Part shown: positions 9,820-21,949 of the stretch, one piece after another
Layout: the number at the start of each line of letters is the position of its first letter
How positions within the stretch are numbered: position 1 is the first letter of the stretch
NCBI GenBank assembly: GCA_025766275.1
Contig: JAFKAC010000277.1
Span: forward strand, 1 to 34,112
Source of the DNA: Lactarius indigo
Taxonomy: Eukaryota > Basidiomycota > Agaricomycetes > Russulales > Russulaceae
Length of the DNA stretch: 34,112 bases
Direction of reading: 5' to 3'
Program-made: the position numbers and the translations under genes
Notes under the pieces: generated by a model
The model's database searches: none
What the model saw: the letters and a program-made list of their open reading frames with translations, nothing else
What the model was told of the DNA's origin: nothing

Positions 9820-12563
9820 CTACTCGAACACACTGTCTAACCACGCGTCATAGTCATATTCACGCTCTCCCGCGTCATTCGGCGTTGATGGCATCACCTC
9901 ACGCAGGTAGTCAATCGCGCTGGCGGGTATGTGCGCCAGGCGTAAATCTAGCTCCGTCACATACGGCTAAGTGTACACGGTCGTCAGCACTTTCGCCAAG
10001 GCAGAAGAAACGGTAGACCTCTAAAAACGTACCTTATTGCTCGCGGCCCCTTGGAAAGCCTCACGCAACTGATCCGGTGACGTCTGATCCTCTGTGATGT
10101 CAACCTACGCGGCATCAGACCAGTCCTGAGATTCGAAAAAGGTACTATGAGAAGACAGCATACCAGCAGGTTTATGAATGCTTCAAAGGTGATAGCGCCA
10201 TATTCTTGGAGCAGTTGATCGAAGATGATGTCAAGATCTTCGTCCTTCATCGAGAGGGCGTCATTCAGGCAACGTTGCAAAGTCAGAAAGGAGCATACCG
10301 CGTAGACAATACCCAAACTAGCCAGTGCGGCAGCCATCTCGGAGAGATTAAGCGTATTCGTCTCGTCTTTATCAAAGTACCGGAAGGTACTCTCGAATTG
10401 TTCGATCTGTGCTGGAGTCAGATTGGACATGTTGCGCGAAACGATCTGCAAGCATGTTGGTCAATCATGAATACCCAAATGAAAGGTCAAAACGTGCCTG
10501 GTTATCGATGAAGGAAATTTTCTTCGCTATGCTTTGCACGACTAACTCGAGTTCAAATTCCAAGTCCTGGCACGAGAATACGGTGTAGTCGTTCTCCTCG
10601 ACCTTTGCGGCAACGCACTCGGCTTCTGCGGCTTCTACCGTTTCTAGAGCTCCTGAAAGGTCAGTTACTCGAGCCTGAATACCCTCGATTTGACGTTGTT
10701 GCTCTTCTAGAGGACCTTCCACCGCAGACAACTCCAGAGAGACGGCACGCAAACGCTCATGAAAACCGTCTGCAAGCGCTGCGAACTTCTTGCGTAGAGT
10801 TTCCTGGATTCTGCTCAAAACTTGAGTTAAACCGGGGTTGCGAAATCTGGCAACAGGCGCACTCTCGTATTTTGGCATTGATAGCCCTCGACCGCCGGGC
10901 CTCTGAAGCCAAAAGGACTTCCCAGGCATCGTCGATGTCCTGCCAAGACGTCAGTCTAGATCTGCGAATCGCTGGAAGTGAGAAACTAACGGATAGGGCA
11001 AGACCAGGAGGTGGTACATAAGGTCTCAGCTTGTAGGTCTTCAACTTTGTTTGAACATTACTCAAGAGGGTGGCCAGATCTTGCTTTTCTGTGACCCACG
11101 TTCTCTTCGTTGTCTGTTTGTACGTTGCAAATTTTGCAGCGTGCTCTTTCACGTCTGCGTAAGTACCGGCGAATTTCACCGACGCCCACGTCTCTTGTGT
11201 CTCTGTGAGGGCAGCAAGAAGCTATAGCGCCATTACATTTCGCCTGATGTCTCAAGACACTTGGCCAATCACGCACAGCTCGAACACGGCGCTCGTAGTC
11301 GTTTCTGCTGACCCAGATGGACCGCATGAGGTCTGCAAACTTGTCGATTCGACGGGTAACGGTCTCCGCCTGATCTGTTTGAATATCAGTGATGAGATTG
11401 CCTTGCGTACCCCGAAATAACAATGCGCACCCTGCGACGAGAACGCATGGAAATAACTCGCGACGTAGGTCATGACACTACGTTCATCGGGTCTGTCAGA
11501 ATCGCAGAGATCCGCAACTTCTAATAGTTGCTATTCACAACACGTTAGATTATTTCGGGAGATGACAGGGGGGACGGACCGGGATCCCAAGCGACTGAGC
11601 TGCAACATCAAATGCTAGCTGGGTATTGCCGTGACGGTCCAACTATAGAATGTCAACCAAATGAGGCGCTGCTAAAGGAGCCTGCTAACCTTGTTGAGCT
11701 TATCATAGTCTAGTAGATCCGGTCGATGGCAGTGAATCAGAGCGCATCTGGAACGACAGTCGAATCACCGCTGATGAAAAAGGTTGCAAAGGTGACAAAC
11801 AAGGCGAGTCCGTCAGACCAGCTGAGTGAGAAATCTTGAACATCGACTTCCTTATACGGGGCTGTCTTACGCTGACACCAGAGTAGGAGGCCCTCTTTGG
11901 CGGAGAGGCCTTCTTCACTTGAAGATACAAATACGATCAGCGTTTCTGCACAAAAATAGATGGGGCACCGGGAAAATGTCGCACTTGATGTCCGCTATCG
12001 TGAATCGTAGGACGAGCGTCCAGATCATTCCGAGGATGAGCTTCAGGTTACCATCGATGATGTCTAAAGAGGGTTGATTAGAAAAAATCGGCAAGAAACA
12101 CCAGGCATTTACCTTCGGGTCCAATGTTAGTCAACTTGACACCGCGAGACGTGATAAACTCTAGGGCCTTGTTCACGTTTTCCGCTTTCTGCACTCGCAT
12201 GCGCGGGTTTCTGTTGTAGCGACCAAGTGACGTATCGCCTGAACATAATAAGGCGTCGGCTTGGAGAGCTAAGGAGAACGCCATCACATACCCATGATTT
12301 CCTGGAAGAGGGGTTGGCGCTAACGGTTAGGAAAAGAAGCAAAGTGAGCAGACTGGAGACGCACCATAAGCTGAATGAGCCTGACGCCATCGGAGAGGTC
12401 TTTCACGAGGGAGGTCATCGGAGGGTAACCGTTCGCCTCAAGCTTGGTGTTTAGCCTGGGATAGCTTCATAAAAACGATGGACGTCGAGCATAAGGGTGC
12501 GCTGCACCATTTGCAGAATGTCCGCTCCTGAGTATTACGGGAGAGCGTTTCGAGACTGTCCAT
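9820..12563 (-). CDS. Alpha-actinin, actin crosslinker
   Basis: The product is estimated at 620-640 aa over about 15 exons. From the N-terminus, [19 protein letters not shown] begins the first calponin-homology domain ([34 protein letters not shown]). The second follows ([25 protein letters not shown]). A shortened helical spectrin-like rod contains [11 protein letters not shown] and [17 protein letters not shown]. The C-terminus has EF hands: the first loop [12 protein letters not shown] has acidic or polar ligands at the calcium positions, while the second ([15 protein letters not shown]) looks degenerate. It ends [11 protein letters not shown]. The rod is shorter than the four repeats of animals, as is usual in fungi. 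The protein bundles actin at the cytokinetic ring in S. pombe (Ain1). The start at 12563 fits directly onto QERTFCKW. Confidence 0.92.
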
Positions 12564-12663
12564 TGATTGATTACAGTAGAGAGAGACGAGTGGCCGCACG
12601 CGTCTTCACACTCCGCCAGACGCGTCCTCTTTTGGCGCTGACTCGTCCCTCCTCTTCATCAAG
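12564..12663. promoter_or_regulatory. 100-bp divergent promoter with two MCB boxes
   Basis: The spacer between the alpha-actinin and Pob3 start codons holds ACGCGT at 12598-12603 and 12620-12625, and TTTGGCGC at 12631-12638, which fits the E2F consensus TTTSSCGC. ACGCGT is the MluI cell-cycle box bound by the MBF factor at G1/S in yeasts. Periodic expression of Pob3, and perhaps of alpha-actinin, is inferred. Confidence 0.65.
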
Positions 12664-14952
12664 ATGACAACGCAGTTCGACAGGATATATCATGGCCTTT
12701 CACCAGAGTCAGGAAGTGCGTAGAACACTGACTCGCAAGCACCAACTGATACGATGTTACACCAGAGTTCCGCGTGGCGGCTTCCGGCATGGCTTGGAAA
12801 GCCGAGGAAACGGAAAACGTCAATGCTATGTCTTCGACAGACATAAAGTGGGCACGATGGCTTCGTGTAGCAAGGGGCTTTCAGCTTCGTGTGGGTTTGA
12901 AAGACCGCCGCCGGGAGGCGTTCGATGGTTTCGAGCGTGATGTGAGTCTTTATCAGCGCGAGAGCAACGCCATTTTCCCTTGACGTTTTGGCGTCCAGGA
13001 TCACGACAAGCTCGCCAGCTTGTTGAAGCAGCACTTCGCCATCACACTAGAAACCGAGGACATCTCGTTCAGAGGCTGGAATTGGGGCGTAACTGACTTC
13101 CGTGGTACGTGCTATGTATGAGCAACGGATCCAAGCACCCAGCCAACGTTTCCTGACCAGGCGACGAACTTGCCTTCGTTGTCGGCAATAAGACTTCCTT
13201 TGAGCTGCCCCTGCAATATGTCGCCAACTCGAATATCGCTGGGCGCACCGAGGTCTCTCTCGAGTTTATGGCGCCCTCTGATTCCGCCGGGAAAAAACCT
13301 TCCAAGGGCCAGCCCGACGAAATGGTCGAAATACGTTTCTTTGTCCCTGGCCAAAGCACTCGAGCGCGGGGCTCAGATGCTGGTTCGAACAAGTCGGACG
13401 CCGAGGAAAATGACGACGAGGTGAGCGCAGCGCAGGCGTTCCACGACGCCGTCAAAGAAAAGGCCGAGCTCGGCCATGTGTCTGGCGATATCATCTTGAG
13501 CTTCGAAGAAGTCCTTGTCCTAACCCCCAGAGGTCGATACGACGTCGATATGTTCCCCAGCTTTTTACGACTACGCGGGAAAACGTATGACTACAAGATC
13601 GTGTACTCGAGCATATCGAAGTTGTTCTTATTGCCAAAGGACGACCTGCACATTCTCTTTATCGTATGTGCCACCAAGGGTCTTTCCCGCTCGTCCTGCT
13701 GACTCCTGCCCTCAAGCTTGGTCTCAATGTTCCCATCCGGCAGGGTCAGACCCGTTATCAGTACCTAGTTATGCAGTTCAGTCGTGAGGAGGAAATCACT
13801 GCTGAGCTGAATATGAGCGAGTGCGTGTCCCCTTCATATGCACTCTTCTCCTAACTGACCCTTGTATTATTAGAGAAGAAATTGCAAAGTACGACCGGTT
13901 AAAGAAACACTACGAAGACCCTACGTTCGAGGTCGTGTCAAGCGTCTTTCGGGCTCTGTCAAAGAAGAAGATCATCAGTGCGGGCAGCTTCCAGAGGTAC
14001 GTTCAAACCTAAGCTCCTCCCTGTCTAACCTGATGCCCTACGCGTCCAGCCGAAATGGGCACCCAGGGCTCAAAGCGAATCTGAAAGCCGTACAGGGTGA
14101 TCTCTTCATGCTCGAGAAATACATCTTCTTCGTCTCCAAGCAGCCGGTGCTCATCGAAATATCTGATATCCACCAAGTCGTCTTCTCTCGCGTCGGAGCG
14201 GGCATCGCCACCGCGCGGACGTTCGACATGCAAATCGTCACGAAGCACGGCCCGGAGTACACATTCACGTCAATCAACAAGGAGGAGCACGAGCCGACGG
14301 ACGCCTATCTCAAAGACAAGAAGGTTCGGGTGAAGAACGAGATGGTGCCGGACGGCGATCTGCTACTGGCCGCGGCGGGAGAGGACTCGGACGAAGAGAT
14401 GCAAAGCGTCGCCAGCGACGACGACGAGGAACCGCGTGTGAGACGGACCGGGGATGATGATGACGACAGCGAAGACGGTACTGTCCTTTATTCTCTCCCA
14501 CACTGTGAAGCTTGTACGCTGACGCCCGTTGATGCTCAGACGAGGACTTCGAGGCATCCTCCTCGGACGAAGGCTCGCCGACCGACACGAGCTCAGAATC
14601 GGAAGGCGGCGCCACCGCATCGGATGCGTCTGGCGACCGCGATATGATGAAGGCGCCGAAAAAGAAGGCAAAGGGGACGGCCAAGGACGGCAGTGCAAAA
14701 TCACCCGCGAAGAAGAAGAAGAAAAAGACAGATGGCGAGAACGACGGTAACGACGACAAGCCGAAGAAAGCTAAAGCCAAGCCAAAGCCCAAGAAAACCG
14801 GAGATGCCGATGAGGCGATGGAGGTCGACTCGGGATCAGAGAAGCCCGTGCCAAAGCCCAGACCGAAACCGAAACCAAAAGCCGTCACGAAAACCTCGAA
14901 AGGAGAAGATGACGAGCCGGCGAGGAAGAAGCAGAAAAAGGCAGATGACTAA
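12664..14952 (+). CDS. POB3: FACT complex subunit Pob3 (SSRP1 family)
   Basis: The product starts [20 protein letters not shown]. The N-terminal dimerisation domain is followed by [38 protein letters not shown] and [19 protein letters not shown]. The tandem PH-like middle domain shows [52 protein letters not shown], then [20 protein letters not shown] and [15 protein letters not shown]. The C-terminus is an acidic run ([20 protein letters not shown]) and a long Lys/Pro-rich tail ending KKQKKADD. There is no HMG box, as in yeast Pob3, where Nhp6 supplies that function. FACT with Spt16 loosens and rebuilds nucleosomes during transcription and replication. The start codon lies 100 bases from the divergent alpha-actinin gene. 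Confidence 0.95.
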
Positions 14953-15263
14953 ACCCCTATCATGTTTGCTATACTCTCTCCGTAACTTCGTACATATTGT
15001 CGTTTTGTGGTTCTGTTTTTAGTGGCCAATATATTGACATACTGAACTTAAATGAAGACACCTCGAAAATAAGGAACTACACGACTAGGATCGGCAGATA
15101 CAGATACAAAAATTTAGGAAGACGCTATCTAAAACGAGTGAACAATAACGAGTGAACAGACAACATTCAAAGAATATACAAGAGAGTATGGGAAACGTAG
15201 AACGTAGGGTACAGTGTCCAAAAAAAAAAGTTGATAATAATGAAAGATGGTAATGAATGAGTG
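14953..15263. other. Convergent 3' region of Pob3 and RA-PH genes
   Basis: These 311 AT-rich bases lie between the two stop codons. No gene is seen. An A tract near 15220-15229 would be a T tract in the minus-strand transcript. Confidence 0.5.
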
Positions 15264-18200
15264 TTATCGCTTAGCCAGCAGCGAGCCTGGTTCGAATGTG
15301 GTCGGCGCGGAAACTTGCACCAGTGGCTGTTGTACATTGCGTGACCCTTTTCGTGTACCCGAACGCGAAAGAGATTTACTTGATGTCACACCCGAGGCCT
15401 GAGCACCTGTCACCAAGAATGTATTGCGGTCTTGATTGATAAAGTAGGACTAGAACAAAAAGACGGTGAGATGCAGAGAAAGCATTAGGTATATCCCCAT
15501 CACTTACACGTGCCAAGAGCACACTTTCCATCCATTTATTCCCGTCCTTCTCTGAACAACAGAACACATGGACGTAGTCTGCTGCATTCTCGAAGAAGGA
15601 AAGGTTATCAGTGGATTTGACAGCAAAAACGTAAGGTTTCGGGGGCTTGTGTGTCCGTGTGACGAAGTATGCGTCGAAATTGGCCAGAGAACATAAGAAC
15701 GTTTCGTCTTTGCCCTACAGGGGTATCAGATCCATCCGTATAATATTAAAGACCGAGCACTCACGTTATCCTTTTTGGAGAGCCAAAGACCCTGCTCTCG
15801 CAATTCAAGCCACCTTTTGCTCCACTTCCGGGGTTTGCTTTCCCACTCGACGTAAGTGGAGAATACGGGCGAACTAGGCGGCATGGCCTGTCGAGCAGGC
15901 GGTTACTTTAAATCACGGACACAAGGGAATCAGCCTTACAGATAGCTGCAGTAAAGTTGCCAGCGGTGTTTTCTTCGCTACCAAAAGGTTGACACTTTTA
16001 TCCTTGTCCCAAGAATTGATGACGTCCGAAACGACCTCGAAGTGCCGGATAGGCCTCTCTATGACAGGTTGTTACATTAGCAAAGTGTTAAATCTGTCGC
16101 CAGAGTGACATAAGGCTCACCCATCCCAAAGTCCTGGGAGACCTCAAACAGCATCCATCCACCCACGCCGACCCAGTTGGCTAGTTGACCCTGCCTTTCC
16201 AACACATCTATCACTTCCTTCGCAGTCGTCGACGGACTCATCGTAAGTGTGTTGAACCGTTGCAGGTCGACAACAAAAACACGCTGCTGCCACGAAAATT
16301 GTTTGGTCTCCTTCGAAATAACTTGAGAATGTGATGAGGGATTCGGAGTGTCGGCGGATGTCGTGGATACGCGCTGGAACACGGAAGAGTTGAAGGGGGC
16401 GGTCGAAGACCCATGTCCATCACTTGTTTGAGGACGTCTGGAAGACTTGTGTGCCGAAGGAGCGGAACGCGAGGCCTCAAATGGGTCACGCTGCTTCGTT
16501 GGACGTGATAGGGTAGTAGCGCTGCGGCCGAGTCGGTACATATCATGTGTTAGGGGGGGCACGGGCACGGGCACCACTTGTGATGTATCCACCACTGCGT
16601 TCGGACGATGAAACGATCGCGAAGGCCGGATAGCCCTGTCCAGTCCTGTCACGCTCGGAATACGCGAGTGATCGTCCCCGGGTCGCCGTACAGGTTGGTC
16701 CGAGTGGCGAGCAGAGTCTGAAGGCGATGGCTGGTGTTTGGGTAAAAGGGACGAAGAAGCACTCGGGTCTTGAATGTCTCTCAGTCGTCTCGCAAGATCC
16801 TCGGCAACGATGGGTCTGGCAGTGCTACTGGGAAGTGTTCTAGTGCGTGATCGGGCCATGCGCGAAAACGAGGGTGCGGGCTGGGCGGATATGTCCTGAG
16901 TACTTGAGCCTGCCATTGTGTGGTATCGTAGAGTCTCGTCTGGTAATACCTGCGTGGGTGTTTGTTGTCGCTCAGGTCGTTGGGATTGTTGCTGCTGTCG
17001 ACGCAGGGCGCGTAACCTCCTGCGCTCGTCCTTTTCATCGCGGACCTGCTTTCGAATCGTCCGTTGAGCACGCAGCGCCGTAGGAATGCTTTGTGCAAGT
17101 GGAACATCATCCCCCGAGGAAGAAACTTCCGCTGGCGTAGTTGAATGTGACTGCTGCGTAGGGTGCCTCGTGTCTTCTTCTTCACTCTCTTCGCTCTCAC
17201 TGTCACTTGGCGTCGAAAAGGCTGAGGCCACCTTCCAATCACGTTCGTCCTTCCGGCGGTCATCTCTTCCGCCACCACGGCCATGACCCCCAGAACCTTG
17301 CCGCCCATTGCTGTGAAAACCATCACCACCATTATTTTGTTGCTGATCCTGATTGTCGTTCGAGTACCTGTTGGAAGATCGACGCTCTCCATAACCCTGG
17401 GTTCTTCGATGCTGGCGATTGTCATGGTCATTGCCATCAACAGCCTCGTAGGTGTCCTCAGCCCATTCGCCGAACATGTCTGCTTCATCGAGTTCCGGAG
17501 TAGCATAGTCCCCATAAATCGACGACCAATCGTCGTCATCCGGGTGAGGAGAAGGGGTGCGGTCAGAAATTATTGAATTGACAAGGGGGCGTATCGTCCC
17601 AGCAGATGTACCCGGTTGGAAGCTATCGGCCTCAGAAAAGCCACCTGGCATGGAAAAATAGTCGACATGTTGAGAGTATTGGAAGCCATCATCGTCGAAA
17701 AGGATATCAGCAGGCGCCGACTCCTCAGATGACGAGCGATCGGAACTTTGTGCAAGAGAATCACCGTCATGGAGATCGGGAGAAAGCACGGGTAAAGAGG
17801 AAGTGGAGGATGATGACGATGAAATGGACAGTGAGGACGGCGAGAACGTCGACAGGACCTCAAACAACGATGCAAACATGTGGGGGTTTTCCTCGGGACT
17901 GAATTCGGGGGAGACAGGAGACTGAAGGAATTGTGCCTCACCATCCAACACATGGGTATCCTTGTATATCCCAATTGCCTCAGCCGCATCGTCGGATTCG
18001 GATGTGTCACCTGTGTGCAAGTCTTCATTCACACTCATGTATGATTCCGGGCCGAGCGGGTACTCGGAAGAATGAAGATGGTCTGTAACGTGATCAAAGT
18101 CATGGAAAGACGGCACTTGAGAGACCCTATCCCGTCCGGCGCTGACATCCCAAGGCTCGAGGGGAAGACGCGCCCCTAGAGTTCCTTTTCGTGTCTAAGG

Positions 18201-19452
18201 GACCTATCAACCACTCAAAGAAATTGAGAACGAAAGTTAACACACTTTGATAGGATAATTAAAGTCGGTCTGCGAGAGTGTGTGCAAAGACGGAAGCGAT
18301 GGACGCGGCGCAAATGCCGGACGCGTATAAGCGGGGCGGAGTTGTCGCCCACTGACAGGCAGACCAGTGGGACTTGAAGCCGACCTGCACTGGACAGGCG
18401 GAGGTGACGAAGATGGTGACATGACAGGGGACGACGGTTCAGTCGCCAAAGGCGAGCGCGGTTGCTTGGCAGACGTCCTTCTGGAGAGCGACGTCTGCCG
18501 AGAATGCAACGAGGAAGTGGGAGACCCATAGTGAGGCTGTAGAGGACGTGCACCAGAATGGTTCGCGAAGGGATCATCGTCGAGTAAGAAATCGGGTGGA
18601 GGAGAGTGTCGCGATGAGGCCAACGACGCGGCCTCATACTGAGGGGACAATGTGGGAATGTGATCGCTGCCATGAGAGGACGACGACGATCGTGCACGCG
18701 TGGAGGAGCGGGGAGATTCGGAGGTGTCGGAAAGTGAGGGAAGAGGGTATAATAAAAAAGGAGGTATAAGTATAGACGATAAAGAGGCGCGCTTTTTCGG
18801 CATCCTGTACTCTTGTTGGGTATACGCTAGGTAGTCTTGTTCGGGGTCTAAATAAAGGGGACCTGCATCGAATTCGGAGGTCGGCGTGTCGCAGAGAGGT
18901 GGTGAAGACGGCGGGGTAGATAGGACGGACGAACGAGCGGACTAGAAAATAAGGGATGGTGAGTGAATAGAACGTAAGATATCGCAAACGCATTTGTGGG
19001 GCATGATGACGAGAAAGACGCGCAAGACGCGGATGTAGACGCACGGCGTGGGAACTGGACGAGAAAGGAACGAAGAAAAGGAGAATTCCGAAGGCAAAGA
19101 AAGAGAAAAAGTACACACGGAGGAAGACGTGTCAAGGGCACAGCGGGGGGATTCCCACTTGTTCGGGATAATATTGAAAGGACCGTCGAATGGCTGACCA
19201 AGGTGAAAGTGTATCGGGACCAAGGGAGGGCTGATCAAAGGTGGTCGTCGAAAGGGTGAAAAGGATATGAGCTAGGGGGCATCAGTGAACGAAGCTGTGC
19301 GTGCGTACCCTATATCCTCCGGGGGTAGGTGGACGTCCATATTCTAAGGTCAACTGTGGGCCAAAAAAGTCCGAAACACCGAATGGATCAGCTTCTTCAA
19401 CAAGCTGACTAATCACGACCCCGTAGCTAAGCAACAACCACCGCTCAACCAT
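15264..19452 (-). CDS. Large protein with C-terminal RA and PH domains
   Basis: Eight exons (19309-19452, 19119-19271, 18246-18941, 16121-18194, 15940-16058, 15765-15887, 15508-15714, 15264-15449) sum to 3702 nt, 1233 aa, with every junction in frame. It starts MVERWLLLSYGVVISQLVEE. About 900 residues are low-complexity and Ser/Pro/Arg-rich with Gln runs, probably disordered. A Ras-association-like domain follows (QQRVFVVDLQRFNTLTMSPS, TAKEVIDVLERQGQL, WMLFEVSQDFGMERPIRHFE). Then comes a PH domain (TYVEWESKPRKWSKRWLEL, LWLSKKDN, CSLANFDAYFVTR, YVHVFCCSEKDGNKWMESVL). The RA-PH order is the arrangement of the animal MRL and Grb7 adaptors, which link small GTPases and phosphoinositides to signalling or actin. 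A similar adaptor role here is inferred. Upstream exons were added because they continue the frame at good splice sites. Confidence 0.8.
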
Positions 19453-20142
19453 CTTTCCCCAGAATCACCGCTCGTCATTCATTATTTTCCACATCCACAA
19501 CAATTCGCATGCGTTCTATAGATATACCACTTACTGTAGATTTTTGCTTTCGTTGCACTACCTCAAAACACAGCTGGCATTTATTGCCAAGTCTATTACT
19601 TACGTCAAGACTGGCAGACTCTCGGCTAACTCCAGCACAGAGCATCTCCTTTGGTCTCAATCCAATCAGCTCCTCAGGGTCAGTCGTTGAAGATTTCACT
19701 TGTCATATCCTCCGTTGTTATAAGGACGGCTACATACTTTCCCCGCGACGCCACCGATGGCCCCACAGCGCGAGGGAGAGTGTGCCGTCATCCTGCCACT
19801 GTGTGTCCCCACCAAAGTTTCACACTGGAGGCGCCAGGGATATATTTATCTACTTTTGGTCCACTGATGGGGGAAGGGGGGACGGAATACTCTTGCCAGC
19901 GCACAGCATCTTGCACCTTTGGAAGCGCTGATCTCCATCTATCAGTACTGTACGTACCTTGGATGAAATGGTGATTGTGAGGGGAAAGAAAGGGAAAAAA
20001 AAAAAAACGTAGATCACATAACAATGTACCGGTATAGTAGTTGAAAGTTGAACTCTTCTCCGACGCGGGATACAGTGCAGTACCAAAAGTCGGGCGCAGG
20101 ACCCTGCCCTCGTTGATGCTGTCTCCGCCTTGTGCCCTATAG
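19453..20142. other. Divergent intergenic region, no gene recognised
   Basis: About 690 bases separate the start codons of the RA-PH gene (minus) and the WD40 gene (plus). Reading frames of up to 140 codons occur on the plus strand (19509-19931), but their products resemble nothing known and show no coding bias. An A run of about a dozen bases lies near 19996-20007. Confidence 0.35.
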
Positions 20143-21949
20143 ATGCCAAAAGAACTTCCGGGATTCTATTTCGATGCAGAGAAAAATCGCTACTTCCCTT
20201 CGTCCTCCAAACCAGACGGGAAAGCCCGAGCTACTACTCAACAACACACTCCCAAACCATTATCATTACCCAAGTCGCTTTCGCAGACACATCACCGCTC
20301 TCCAAGCGTCTGGCATGCCATCCAACGGTTACGTCTCGCGAAACATCAAAGGGAGAGGATATCTGCTACTCAGTTTGTGTTGCTAGCGACTAGTTGTCCC
20401 AATTCTTAAGATGCGTCAGTCAAGTGATGACGGCCCAGCTCGCAGCCACAAGGGCATATCAGGCCATACCTGTACCTGTGTACCCTGGGCAAACTCTCAC
20501 TGCTTTTGCCGTGCGTTTTCGATTTGAAAATTCCATGCTCGCAGACAATGAAATGCTTGCTGGCAGGCTGGAACTAACGACAGTAAGGTGTGGGCACTTG
20601 CTGGTGACAGCTATGGTGTCATACATGCATTCGATCCTTCGCCAATCGGGGATTTTTTGTCGGTACCGGAACATACTTTCCAACATTCATGGACCCGAGC
20701 ATACCAACTTGACTCCCAGGTGCATACCAGAGCATGCGAGTTGAACATTCGTCATTCTGACAACGCATAGATCTCTTCCATTTGTTCCTCAGATTCTCGA
20801 TGGGTGTGAGCTCGTAACCTTGTTGTTCTACCGGCCCCAAGGTTTACCGTATTGCAGTGCAACCTCGTTTAGCTCCTCGATCCTTATCCATGACTTACCT
20901 TCGAGTCGGTGAGAACTCCGGATACATCGCAGTCTGGCGTCCCCTCTGACCCCTGTGGCTTGCATGAAAGTACGGTGAGGTTGTCACCTTCACCTCATTT
21001 AGCGTGCGACATCTGGACAAGCAATCTGCGGGACCGCAGTCTTGTGTTAGGTGCAGCTAGGCTACTCTTTGATTTTGTGTCCTAAATCTCACAGGAGATG
21101 CCAGGTGTGCGACAACACGCCTTACTCATGCAAGATTTGGAGAGTTTGAGGGATGCTCAGCGCCTCGAGACCCAGAGCGATGTCTTCGCACTCCATCAAG
21201 AGGAGGTGTGTCTATAACCATATACCTTGTGGATAAAAATAGGTATAACCCCGGTACCCGATCAGAGCCTCGTGTACACCGGCTCTCGCAATGGCTCTAT
21301 CAGACGCTTCGACACTCGTACACGGGCACCGGGGCCAACTTTACTTAGCGAAGTGTTTACCAAGTCGTCCGATTCTATAACATACTTGAACGTCATTATG
21401 GACTGGCAGCTCCTGGTTAGCACCATCCGCGGAACCGTACGTCGGAAATTCTGTCCCTATTCCTGTGACCCTTGCGAGGATGGCTCACAGTCATCCCCAA
21501 TCCGACTAGATCGAAATTTTTGATGTCCGTTACCTGCAGGGGTCGCGTCCACTTTTGGCGCTGCTTGGGCATGTTAACTCATATCAACCTAAACTCGTAA
21601 GTGCCACTCCCCTCTGAAAAACTCCGCAAGACCCTTTCTGGTGTTTCTCCCCCTCAGCCTCATGCTATCACCCCATCCCAAAGCCACCTTTTCGCTGCGG
21701 GTCTGGATGGCCGCATTCGTGGATGGTCCCTTCTCACCGGAGAGCCTCTTTCATCTCCCGCCGTCTCCATTTTCTACCATGGAGATTCCCGGCCATCAAA
21801 TGCACGCCGTAGACACCCCGACCTCGCCATTTTCCGTAATATTTGAAGAGCTGATCACCTCACTTGAGATCACACAGGTCAGACATGAATTATGTTTATT
21901 TGCTACGTCAGGATCCGGGTTACATAGATTTATTCTTGGACGACCTTAG
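20143..21949 (+). CDS. DCAF4-like WD40-repeat protein, possibly frame-broken
   Basis: The N-terminus MPKELPGFYFDAEKNRYFP matches the opening of DCAF4/WDR21 proteins, substrate receptors of the CUL4-DDB1 ubiquitin ligase. Recognisable WD40 pieces follow: KVWALAGDSYGVIHAFDPS, DIWTSNLRDRSLVLGA, LETQSDVFALHQEE, LVYTGSRNGSIRRFDTR, DSITYLNVIMDWQLLVSTI, IFDVRYLQGSRPLLALLGH, HLFAAGLDGRIRGWSLLTG and the end FSVIFEELITSLEITQ with LFATSGSGLHRFILGRP. Exon borders between about 20380 and 21100 could not be closed with confidence. Between 21745 and 21800 the frame must shift by one base, or a very short or weak intron must be used. It is either an awkwardly spliced gene or an early pseudogene. Family assignment is firmer than the gene model. 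Confidence 0.65.

Noticed and set aside
14310..14888. 192-codon minus-strand frame opposite the Pob3 tail
   Set aside because: It is the antisense of the Lys/Pro/Asp-rich Pob3 C-terminus. Its Phe/Gly/Ser-rich product is a by-product of that codon composition.
16781..17539. 252-codon minus-strand frame inside the RA-PH gene
   Set aside because: It is a shifted frame of the 679-codon exon and its product (Met/Thr/Arg-rich) shows no domain.
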